DNA from: Coriobacteriia bacterium
GTDB taxonomy: Bacteria > Actinomycetota > Coriobacteriia > Coriobacteriales > RUG033
Assembly: GCA_015655215.1 (NCBI GenBank)
Contig: JAATFL010000033.1
Span: 1 to 64,000 of the forward strand
Direction: 5' to 3'
Length of the DNA stretch: 64,000 nt
Positions 57,670-64,000 of the stretch are shown here, one piece after another. A model generated the notes under the pieces. It made no database searches and was not told the DNA's origin. It saw only the letters and a program-made list of their open reading frames with translations. Position 1 is the first letter of the stretch; the number at the start of each line of letters is the position of its first letter. The position numbers and the translations under genes are program-made.

Positions 57670-58608
57670 CTACTCGCACCCCGGGCAACCGTCGCACTCG
57701 CCTGAACATCTGAAGCCGGACAGGTCGAGGTCGGACAGGGTGAGGAACCTGTTGCCCTCGATGGGGAAGGTGAACGTCTCCTTACCGTCGTCGATCGTCA
57801 CCTGTCCCTCCTCGAAGGAAAGGGTGAGCGGCAGCTTCACGAGCGTATCGTCCGTCAGGCCAATGCGCGTTCGCGACGAGACGGTCGTCCTGCCCGTCGT
57901 CTCGTTTTGGACGATGACGTCGCCCGATGTCTTGATCTGCACGAGATCGCCCTCGTGGCCGAAGTGGACCGAGTTGGAATCCGCGGTCACGCCGATCGCG
58001 TCCACATCGTATGCACGGACCTGCCCGATGGGCGTATCCAGCATGATGGGCGCGGACGGTTCGAAGGACTCGAGGGCGCCGTCATCGAACAACCGTATCC
58101 CGATGCGTGCCGAAAAATCCCCGACGGGCGTCTTGAGGGGGATGGTCTCCCCAGGCCAGAACATCAGGCTCTTCAGCTTGCCGTCGGGGTAGAACCTCAT
58201 ACCGTTGAGTTTCACGGACATGTCGCCGAATGGCAACGCGAAGTCGTAGCTCTTCGCAAGCTCGCCCTCCTCCTTCTCCGACCAGCCGAACCCCATCTGA
58301 CCGTTCAAGGGGAACACGCTGTTCAGTGCGCCGTCTGGATAGAAGGTGACGAGCTCTGCCGGGAATTCGCCGAGAGGCGTGTCGATGGCGGTCTGCTCGT
58401 TCAAGGAGACGCCATGGATGCTGCCGTCCTCGTAAAACGAAAGCGACTTCAAGTTCTTGGTGCGAACGTCCGTGTACTCGTACCGTGGTATCAAAGCTCC
58501 GACCGAGGTATGCAGGACGTTTCTCTCGTTCACCGTGCATTCGTCCATGACACCGTTGGCGTGGAACGTACGGTTCACGACGCCCTTGATGTTGCGCGCT
58601 TCGTCCAT
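57670..58608 (-). CDS. YwqK/MORN-like repeat protein with cysteine-rich C-terminus
   Basis: The protein is 312 residues from the ATG at 58608 behind AAGGTGG. It contains several repeats of the type F-Y-x-D-G-x-L-x-S (for example F-Y-E-D-G-S-I, F-Y-P-D-G-A-L, F-Y-P-D-G-K-L and L-F-D-D-G-A-L) spaced about 40-55 residues apart. These recall YwqK-like antitoxin or MORN repeats. The last 12 residues carry a CX3CX2CX2C motif. No signal peptide is present. It lies downstream of the NifX-like gene on the same strand. A function in metal or cluster handling is suggested by the tail and context only. Confidence 0.6.
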   Translation of the reverse strand: MDEARNIKGVVNRTFHANGVMDECTVNERNVLHTSVGALIPRYEYTDVRTKNLKSLSFYEDGSIHGVSLNEQTAIDTPLGEFPAELVTFYPDGALNSVFPLNGQMGFGWSEKEEGELAKSYDFALPFGDMSVKLNGMRFYPDGKLKSLMFWPGETIPLKTPVGDFSARIGIRLFDDGALESFEPSAPIMLDTPIGQVRAYDVDAIGVTADSNSVHFGHEGDLVQIKTSGDVIVQNETTGRTTVSSRTRIGLTDDTLVKLPLTLSFEEGQVTIDDGKETFTFPIEGNRFLTLSDLDLSGFRCSGECDGCPGCE

Positions 58609-58683
58609 TCTGGTCCACCTTCCGCTTCGAGGTAGTCTGTCGCTTCCGTGCTGGTGAGGGGGTGGAAAGGGTCACTCTCCTGG

Positions 58684-58746
58684 CTACGCCGTTGGAGCCA
58701 GGATGAACTCGTCGTCGAGCTCTTCGTGTGCCATGCACGTGACCAT
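58684..58746 (-). CDS. Possible 20-residue peptide after the NifX-like gene
   Basis: An ATG one base after the NifX-like stop opens a 20-residue frame (M-V-T-C-M-A-H-E-E-L and D-D-E-F-I-L-A-P). No proper ribosome site precedes it, but translational coupling is possible. It has no known match and might be chance. Confidence 0.2.
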   Translation of the reverse strand: MVTCMAHEELDDEFILAPTA

Positions 58747-58747
58747 C

Positions 58748-59128
58748 CTAGCACCTGATGTCGTTCTTGACATGGTATGCGTTGAGGAGTGCGATGGACC
58801 TGTCGAGTTCAAAGGGGGTCTCGAGAGCGGAGATGCCCCTCTGCAACAGGATTCGATGGGGTTTGGGTCCTATGCGCTGCGTCAGAAGATATGACGTGCC
58901 CTCGAGAAGCGAGGCGATCCGTTCGAAGCGGACGAGATCATGTTGAGGGGAACCTTCTCCGGTCTCGTCGTCAGATGGCGCTTCCTCCTCCGACAACGAT
59001 CGAAATCCCCTGTCTATCCAAGTTCCCGTCTCCTCGACGACCTCGATGATCAGGAAGCGCGAGGCGTGCCCGAAGTGGAGATCGACATGCTGTCCGTCAC
59101 TTGTGGTGACCGCGATGAGATACGACAT
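58748..59128 (-). CDS. NifX/NafY-like iron-sulfur cofactor-binding protein
   Basis: The protein is 126 residues from the ATG at 59128 behind AGGAGGA; the longer frame upstream is not needed. The start I-A-V-T-T-S-D-G-Q-H-V-D-L-H-F-G-H-A matches the NifX/NafY/orange-protein domain, the same domain fused to NifB at 55027. Such proteins carry NifB-co or related iron-sulfur cofactors. A loop rich in E, D and S lies at about residues 40-60. It is cotranscribed with the MORN-like protein at 57670 and is likely part of the same cofactor pathway as NifB. Confidence 0.82.
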   Translation of the reverse strand: MSYLIAVTTSDGQHVDLHFGHASRFLIIEVVEETGTWIDRGFRSLSEEEAPSDDETGEGSPQHDLVRFERIASLLEGTSYLLTQRIGPKPHRILLQRGISALETPFELDRSIALLNAYHVKNDIRC

Positions 59129-59701
59129 CAGATTCCTCCTATACCGTGGTTTACCCGCATATGCCCCCCAGGAGACCTCTTGAAGCCGAGGGCGGTGAGG
59201 TCGGGCCGTGATGGTTTTGACGTCGTATCGACGTCCATCCTCCCGTTTGCTTCCATTGCCGCTTTCATCTATAGCAGAATACACATTACTTGTTGACAAG
59301 TCATACTAAATATATAGAATTTATTTCTATGAATGTTAAATTATGGGATAGAGAGATGCCACGGATGCTTAAGCCTAAGACGATGCCTCGACATCTGTCT
59401 TGGGCCTAGAACATCCTGTCCTGTCGGGTTTCCCCTTTAGCATTCTATCGATATGGAGTCATCTTGAGTCCCCGTCCAACGAACGACGGCGCAAGCCCTC
59501 TTCCCTCCATGGGTTTCCAGGTGGACTCTCCCTTGCCGGGGAGAGCGGCCCACGGGTGGGAAAGTTGGGTTTTATCACCCCCTTCCTCCATGAAGCGGCA
59601 CAGGGAGAAGCGGGGTTACGGTGGTCTGTATCGAATGTCCTGCCTCGACGGCACATCGATCGGACTACGTAAGAATCAAACCGAGTCGTAAGGAATCCAA
59701 C
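59129..59701. other. Divergent intergenic region with long structured leader
   Basis: These 573 bases separate the NifX-like gene from the transporter operon. No gene is supported. The first part holds an AT-rich promoter at 59293-59320. The remaining 375 bases form a leader with several small hairpins (59373-59381 with 59397-59405; 59526-59532 with 59539-59545). None matched a riboswitch class known to me, including S-box and T-box. Confidence 0.55.
59293..59320 (+). promoter_or_regulatory. Sigma70-type promoter for the amino acid transporter operon
   Basis: TTGACA at 59293-59298 and TAGAAT at 59315-59320 are separated by 16 bases in an AT-rich island. This is the clearest promoter in the window. 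It points toward the substrate-binding protein gene and implies a leader of about 375 bases. Confidence 0.7.
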
Positions 59702-60649
59702 ATGAGCATCAAGCCAACATCGAACGAGAACCATGCGAACTGGAGCAAAGCGACCACTCCGCCTTTTGAGGGTGGCAAGGGGATATCAAGGCGTGCATTC
59801 ATCGGTACCACGGCGATCGCGCTCGCGTCGTTCGCCCTCGCGGGATGCGGCAGCGAGTCGTCGGCGAGCGCAAGCGACACGACGACCATCACGGTCGCCT
59901 TCGTGCAGGGTGGCAATCCGACCAGCTACATCGACGACGACGGCAACCCGGCCGGCTATGAGATCGATGTCGTCAACAAGGTCGCCGAGTTGCTGCCGCA
60001 ATACAACTTCACCTTCGCCGGCCTGGACCAGACCGCCGTCTTCGCCGGTCTCGGCAGCGGTGCCTACGACCTTGCCCTGACCAACTCGTTCTGGACCCCC
60101 GAACGCGCTGCGAACTACCTGCAACCATCGCAGAATATCGGCGTGTCGGTCCTCGGATTCTTCACGCGTGCGGACGCCACCACCATCAACACCCTGAGCG
60201 ACGCCGCCACCGCCAAGCTGAGCCTTGCCCCCATCACCGCCGGCGATGGCAACTACTACGTGGTGGAGGATTATAACGATAAGAATCCCGACAACCAGAT
60301 CTCCCTGACCGCCACCGATGACAGCAATTCGTTCACCGAGGCGTTCGGTTGGGTCGCCGAGGGTCGCTATGACTTCGCGTTGGTTCCCCTGCAGTACTGG
60401 GATTCGCTCGTCCTCGCCGAGGATGGTGCACTGCATCAATACTATAGCGCCCTGCGTTTCTCGATCATCGGCGCCACGAAGACCTGGTCGTTCCTCTCTC
60501 AGGACAGCACGGCATTCGAAGCTGACTACAGCCCCGCGCTCAAACAGCTGAAGGACGACGGCACGCTCTCGGATCTTTCGGTCAAGTGGTACGGCATCGA
60601 CAACTTCACGTACCTCACCGACGATACCGAGAACTACAACTATCTGTGA
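59702..60649 (+). CDS. Polar amino acid ABC transporter substrate-binding lipoprotein
   Basis: The protein is 315 residues. A twin-arginine-like motif (S-R-R-A-F at 29-33) and a lipobox (L-A-G-C49) are followed by a bacterial periplasmic-binding domain 3 fold (V-A-F-V-Q-G-G-N-P-T-S-Y-I, then Y-E-I-D-V-V-N). It is the first gene of a transporter operon with two permeases and one ATPase of the polar amino acid family. The cystathionine-type gene at 63060 suggests a sulfur amino acid or a related compound as substrate. Tandem hairpins separate it from the first permease. Confidence 0.9.
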   Translation: MSIKPTSNENHANWSKATTPPFEGGKGISRRAFIGTTAIALASFALAGCGSESSASASDTTTITVAFVQGGNPTSYIDDDGNPAGYEIDVVNKVAELLPQYNFTFAGLDQTAVFAGLGSGAYDLALTNSFWTPERAANYLQPSQNIGVSVLGFFTRADATTINTLSDAATAKLSLAPITAGDGNYYVVEDYNDKNPDNQISLTATDDSNSFTEAFGWVAEGRYDFALVPLQYWDSLVLAEDGALHQYYSALRFSIIGATKTWSFLSQDSTAFEADYSPALKQLKDDGTLSDLSVKWYGIDNFTYLTDDTENYNYL

Positions 60650-60694
60650 GTCATGCAAACGTCGGGCAGCATGACCGCCTGACGTTTGCATGAC
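60650..60694 (+). terminator. 18-bp hairpin after the substrate-binding protein gene
   Basis: Arms 60650-60667 and 60677-60694 pair over 18 bp with one G-U and a 9-base loop, starting at the stop codon. It is likely to protect or terminate the upstream transcript so that the binding protein is made in excess. Confidence 0.75.
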
Positions 60695-60718
60695 CGACCC
60701 GACTTCCTGCCCGGTCAG

Positions 60719-60766
60719 GGATACCCCACAGCCTCCTTACATCGAGTGCGAGGCTGTGGGGTATCC
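60719..60766 (+). terminator. Second, 17-bp hairpin before the permease genes
   Basis: This perfect 17-bp stem (60719-60735 with 60750-60766) has a 14-base loop and follows the previous hairpin by 24 bases. Together the two form a strong readthrough filter between the binding protein and the permeases. Confidence 0.75.
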
Positions 60767-60795
60767 GGAATCCGACACGTCCTTCCGAGGAACCC

Positions 60796-61521
60796 ATGTT
60801 AGATACAATCCTTTCCTACATACCAAAACTCCTTCCCTACCTGTCAGTCACCTTCGAATACGTGTTCTTCTCCCTGTTGTTCGGGTCGATCCTCGCAGTA
60901 CTTCTCGTCTTGATGAAGTTGAGCACGTCTCGCATCGCACGTGCGATCGGCTATGGGTACACGACTCTCATGCGTTGCATCCCCTCGCTCATCCTGCTCT
61001 TCCTCATCTTCTATGGCCTTCCGGCCCTGCTCAAGTCGACGATGGGGATCAACATCCAGAACGCGAACGTCATCATCTTCGTGATCGCGGCCTTCACCCT
61101 GTTCCTGGGTGCATCGCTTTCAGAGGTCATCCGCTCGGCGTACAACGGTCTCGACCACGGGCAATACGAAGCGGCGGTCTGCGTGGGGTTGACGAATCTC
61201 CAGGCGTTCAGACGGATCATGCTTCCCCAGATATTCTATTTGATGATCCCGAACCTGGGCAACACCGTGCAGTACCTCATCAAGGAGGGCTCGCTGGGCT
61301 ACATCATCGGCCTGGTCGACGTCATGGGCAAGGCGTACCTTCTCAACTCCAACACGCTGGGTGCCTACGTCCTGCAGATCTACCTCGCCCTTGCGTTGAT
61401 CTACTGGGCGATATCGATACTCGTCGAGCGGGTGTTCGCTCTTCTGGAGCGACGGTTCGAAGTCGGGTATGTCGTCAGTCCGTCATATCAGCATGACGAT
61501 GGGAAGAAGGCGACGGCATGA
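60796..61521 (+). CDS. Polar amino acid ABC transporter permease 1
   Basis: The protein is 241 residues with five or so membrane helices. The EAA loop reads E-A-A-V-C-V-G-L-T-N-L-Q-A-F-R-R-I-M-L-P-Q, the coupling motif of HisM/GlnP-type permeases. GAGGAA precedes the ATG. It overlaps the next permease by four bases (61518-61521), so the two are translated together and form the membrane channel with the ATPase at 62242. Confidence 0.92.
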   Translation: MLDTILSYIPKLLPYLSVTFEYVFFSLLFGSILAVLLVLMKLSTSRIARAIGYGYTTLMRCIPSLILLFLIFYGLPALLKSTMGINIQNANVIIFVIAAFTLFLGASLSEVIRSAYNGLDHGQYEAAVCVGLTNLQAFRRIMLPQIFYLMIPNLGNTVQYLIKEGSLGYIIGLVDVMGKAYLLNSNTLGAYVLQIYLALALIYWAISILVERVFALLERRFEVGYVVSPSYQHDDGKKATA

Positions 61522-62237
61522 AGGTGAGCTTTTCCGCCATACTCGCCTCGTTCACCTCCGCATTGGCCGGCGTACCCGTTACCTTGAAGATCGTCGCGGT
61601 CTCGTTCCTCGTGGCCTTCGTCCTCGGCTTTCTGATGGCGGTCGTCAACAAGAATAGGGTGCCGGTGCTGAGCCAGATCTCCAAGGTGTTCATCTCGTTC
61701 ATGCGAGGAACGCCCATCATCGTGCAGATATTCCTGATCTACAACTCCCTTCCCTCCCTGCTCAACGCCGTCTTCGTCACGTTCGGTGTTCCGATCGACA
61801 TCTTCGACGTGGATCCCATCTTCTACGCGATAGCCGTGTTCGCCTTGAGCGAGACCGCGATCCTGGCGGAGATATTCCGCGCTGCGTTGAACGGCGTTGA
61901 CAACGGCCAGCTCGAAGCGGCGGAGTGCGTCGGTCTGACCATACCCCAAGGGTACCTCCACATCATCCTTCCACAGGCCCTCGCCTCCGCGGTGCCGGTC
62001 CTGGGAAACGCGGTGACCGACCTCATCAAGACGACATCGCTTGCGTTCTCGATGTCCATCCTCGACGTCACGGGCATCGCGAAGATACAGGGGGCTGCAT
62101 CGCTCGACTACATCGACGCCTATCTTGCCGTAGCCCTCATCTACCTCATACTCGTCTTGATCTTCGAGAACGCGTTCAAGCTCCTTGAACGTCGCCTCAA
62201 TGCACATACCCAACCATTGAACGCACCTGCGAGGTGA
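61518..62237 (+). CDS. Polar amino acid ABC transporter permease 2
   Basis: The protein is 239 residues with about five hydrophobic helices. The EAA loop reads [21 protein letters not shown]. The opening [16 protein letters not shown] is typical of TcyL/GlnP-type permeases, some of which carry cystine. It overlaps permease 1 and precedes the ATPase by four bases. Confidence 0.92.
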   Translation: MKVSFSAILASFTSALAGVPVTLKIVAVSFLVAFVLGFLMAVVNKNRVPVLSQISKVFISFMRGTPIIVQIFLIYNSLPSLLNAVFVTFGVPIDIFDVDPIFYAIAVFALSETAILAEIFRAALNGVDNGQLEAAECVGLTIPQGYLHIILPQALASAVPVLGNAVTDLIKTTSLAFSMSILDVTGIAKIQGAASLDYIDAYLAVALIYLILVLIFENAFKLLERRLNAHTQPLNAPAR

Positions 62238-62241
62238 CCAC

Positions 62242-63000
62242 ATGTTGCAGATAACCGACATACACAAGCGATTCGGCGCGAACGAGGTGCTCAAGGGCAT
62301 CGACATCACCGTCGATAAGGGCGACGTCGTCGTCATACTGGGGCCGAGCGGGTCGGGGAAGACGACGCTTCTGCGCTGCATCAACTTTCTCGAGCATGCC
62401 GATAGGGGACGTATCAGGTTGGGTGATATCGACCTCGACTTCAAGGCCGCCACGAAACGCCAGATATATGCGATGCGTCGGCATACCGCGTTCATCTTTC
62501 AGAACTACAACCTGTTCAAGAACAAGGACGCACTTCACAACGTGACCGAGGGGCTCGTCACCGGTCGCAAGGTCGATAAGAAAGAGGCACTCGAACGGGC
62601 GAAACGGGCTCTCGATGACGTCGGCCTGAGCGAGAAGTACGACTCCTACTCCACCCAACTCTCCGGTGGTGAGCAGCAGCGCGTCGGGATCGCCCGCGCC
62701 ATGGCACTCAATCCCGATGTCATCCTGTTCGACGAACCGACGTCGGCACTCGACCCGGAGCTGGTGGGTGAGGTGCTTGCGGTCATGAAGAAGCTTGCGC
62801 AAGAGGGCACCACGATGGTCGTCGTCACGCATGAGATGAGATTCGCCCGCGACGTGGCGACGAAGGTCATCTTCATGGAGGATGGTCGGATCGTCGAAGA
62901 GGGGCCGCCCGAGAAGATATTCACCTGTCCCGATGAGGAGCGAACCAAGCAGTTCCTGCGACGAATCATCGGCGACCCCGAGCCAGAGTACTTCATCTGA
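62242..63000 (+). CDS. Polar amino acid ABC transporter ATPase
   Basis: This 252-residue protein has a Walker A ([10 protein letters not shown]), Q-loop (F-Q-N-Y-N-L-F), signature (L-S-G-G-E-Q-Q-R) and Walker B ([11 protein letters not shown]). These are the standard features of GlnQ/TcyN-type importers. It is the last of the four transporter genes. The next gene, 60 bases on, is a PLP enzyme of sulfur amino acid metabolism, a pairing that hints at cystine, methionine or cystathionine transport. Confidence 0.95.
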   Translation: MLQITDIHKRFGANEVLKGIDITVDKGDVVVILGPSGSGKTTLLRCINFLEHADRGRIRLGDIDLDFKAATKRQIYAMRRHTAFIFQNYNLFKNKDALHNVTEGLVTGRKVDKKEALERAKRALDDVGLSEKYDSYSTQLSGGEQQRVGIARAMALNPDVILFDEPTSALDPELVGEVLAVMKKLAQEGTTMVVVTHEMRFARDVATKVIFMEDGRIVEEGPPEKIFTCPDEERTKQFLRRIIGDPEPEYFI

Positions 63001-63059
63001 GGAATCGACATGGAGCGGCACATCATGAGGAAGTCGACGGAGAGGCGAGGTCATAGAGG

Positions 63060-64000
63060 ATGAACGAGAGCAGTTTCGAGGAAATGGCGCGACTGGTCAA
63101 GGATTTGATGGGCATCGACGTCGATCGTCCTCCTCGGATGCGCGAGGCGACGCGATTCGTACGGGGCTATTCGGGTCCTGACCGGGAGACGGGTGCGGTG
63201 AACACCCCCATCTATCAGACCGCCACGTTCGCCCATCCCGGATACGATCAGTCGACCGGATTTGGCTACAGTCGCTACGGTAACCCGACCCGTCTCGAGC
63301 TCGAGAACACGGTCGCCCTTCTCGAAGGGGGACAAAAGGCATGGGCATTCGCCAGCGGCATGGCTGCGATCTCGACGACGCTCAAGCTGTTCAAGCCAGG
63401 CGACCACGTCCTCGTCGGAGACGACCTCTACGGCGGCACCTATCGTCTGATGAGCAGTTACTATGCCCCGTTTGGCATCGAGTTCGAATATGTCGATGCA
63501 ACCGACCTCGCCTGTGTGAAGCGGTCGCTGCGTCCCAACACGAAAGCCCTGTTCATCGAGACCCCGACGAACCCCATGATGAAGGTCGCCGACATCGCCG
63601 CGCTCTCCGCCCTCATCAAGGAGGTCCATGGACTTCTGATCGTCGACAACACGTTCCTGACTCCCTATTTCCAAAAGCCGTTCGACTTCGGGGCGGATAT
63701 CGTCATCCACAGTGGTACGAAGTATCTTGGCGGGCACAACGACATCATGTCAGGATTCATCGTCATCAAGGACAGGGAACTCGTCGAGCCGATCTTCATG
63801 CTCGCGATGTCGGAGGGTGGCATGCTCCCTCCGTTCGACAGCTGGCTCACCTTACGCAGCATCAAGACGCTGGGCGTGCGACTTGACCGACAGCAGGAGA
63901 GTGCCTTCAAGATCGTCGATTTCCTGAAAGCGCACGACAAGATCGAGCGGGTCTACTATGTCGGTGACCCCGAGCATCCCGATTACGGCATCTCGAGAAG
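63060..64000 (+). CDS. Cystathionine gamma-synthase/lyase-family PLP enzyme 2 (partial)
   Basis: The frame opens at the ATG at 63060 and runs open through the window edge, so only the first 313 residues are seen. It has F-A-S-G-M-A-A-I and the PLP lysine in H-S-G-T-K-Y-L-G-G-H-N-D. An N-terminal extension of about 30 residues precedes the family start (T-R-F-V-R-G-Y). It is a divergent paralogue of the enzyme at 56490. Its place right after the ABC transporter ATPase suggests a common operon and a lyase or synthase acting on the imported compound. Confidence 0.88.
   Translation, partial: MNESSFEEMARLVKDLMGIDVDRPPRMREATRFVRGYSGPDRETGAVNTPIYQTATFAHPGYDQSTGFGYSRYGNPTRLELENTVALLEGGQKAWAFASGMAAISTTLKLFKPGDHVLVGDDLYGGTYRLMSSYYAPFGIEFEYVDATDLACVKRSLRPNTKALFIETPTNPMMKVADIAALSALIKEVHGLLIVDNTFLTPYFQKPFDFGADIVIHSGTKYLGGHNDIMSGFIVIKDRELVEPIFMLAMSEGGMLPPFDSWLTLRSIKTLGVRLDRQQESAFKIVDFLKAHDKIERVYYVGDPEHPDYGISR

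Noticed and set aside
55027-59128. A nitrogen-fixation operon
   Set aside because: Only nifB and a NifX-like gene are found; nifH, D, K, E and N are absent from the window.
59321-59701. SAM (S-box) riboswitch or T-box leader
   Set aside because: Neither the S-box core nor the T-box TGGNACCGCG element is present, although the context is suggestive.
1-64000. tRNA, rRNA or CRISPR loci
   Set aside because: No tRNA-like T-arm with acceptor stem, no rRNA-like sequence and no regularly spaced repeats were found on reading both strands.

Overview
The window reads as accessory chromosome of a GC-rich, strictly anaerobic actinobacterium, most likely a member of the Coriobacteriia (Eggerthellaceae or a close relative). 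This is inferred from gene content: several twin-arginine-exported flavoprotein reductases, a large set of molybdopterin oxidoreductases with four-cluster ferredoxin and NrfD-type partners, a YdhV/YdhW/YdhX-like redox set, and two polytopic membrane proteins ending in LuxR DNA-binding domains. No rRNA, tRNA, CRISPR array or ribosomal protein gene was seen, so the species cannot be fixed from this sequence.

Layout. 1-470: remains of two transposases (an IstB ATPase and the first residues of another protein) abutting at a perfect 38-bp palindrome. 793-4865: a Kef/YbaL-type cation/proton antiporter and an AgrC/AgrA-like two-component pair. 5063-7980: exported flavoprotein 1 and a HemW-like radical SAM protein. 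8046-12532: a surface-polysaccharide set on the minus strand (GtrA, glf-like FAD enzyme, polytopic membrane protein). 12882-18949: a degenerate zinc-ribbon membrane protein, a LysR regulator divergent from exported flavoprotein 2, and another polytopic protein. 19358-21001: amtB-glnK. 21194-32079: two LuxR-type membrane regulators, exported flavoprotein 3, and the split Ydh-like set (YdhW-like, IscU-like scaffold, YdhV, YdhX-like). 32135-36463: a TorD-like chaperone with a Psr/Phs-type catalytic, ferredoxin and NrfD trio. 36698-40124: an orphan DmsA-like enzyme, an ABC ATPase remnant and a PhnP-like hydrolase. 40423-44602: a second molybdoenzyme trio whose catalytic subunit carries an unusual octad-repeat tail. 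44861-53111: a compact seven-gene cluster (two CCG cysteine-rich proteins, a molybdoenzyme, a DUF2064 protein, a Tes/MJ0619-like radical SAM protein, a ferredoxin-DUF169 protein and a GNAT). 53205-54608: a divergent trigger-factor paralogue. 55027-59128: NifB, a cystathionine-type PLP enzyme, a YwqK/MORN-like protein with a cysteine-rich tail and a NifX-like protein, without nitrogenase structural genes. 59702-64000: a polar amino acid ABC transporter and a second cystathionine-type enzyme that runs off the window.

How it fits together. Most of the window serves anaerobic electron transfer to alternative acceptors. Exported flavoproteins 1, 2 and 3 each sit beside a different kind of regulator (two-component, LysR, LuxR-membrane), as expected for substrate-induced reductases. 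The molybdoenzymes come as A-B-C trios or with dedicated chaperone and cofactor-like genes. The right end joins sulfur amino acid uptake and metabolism to NifB-type iron-sulfur cofactor chemistry. The most promising undescribed candidates are the octad-tailed molybdoenzyme at 40423 and the molybdoenzyme, radical SAM and cysteine-rich protein cluster at 44861-53111.
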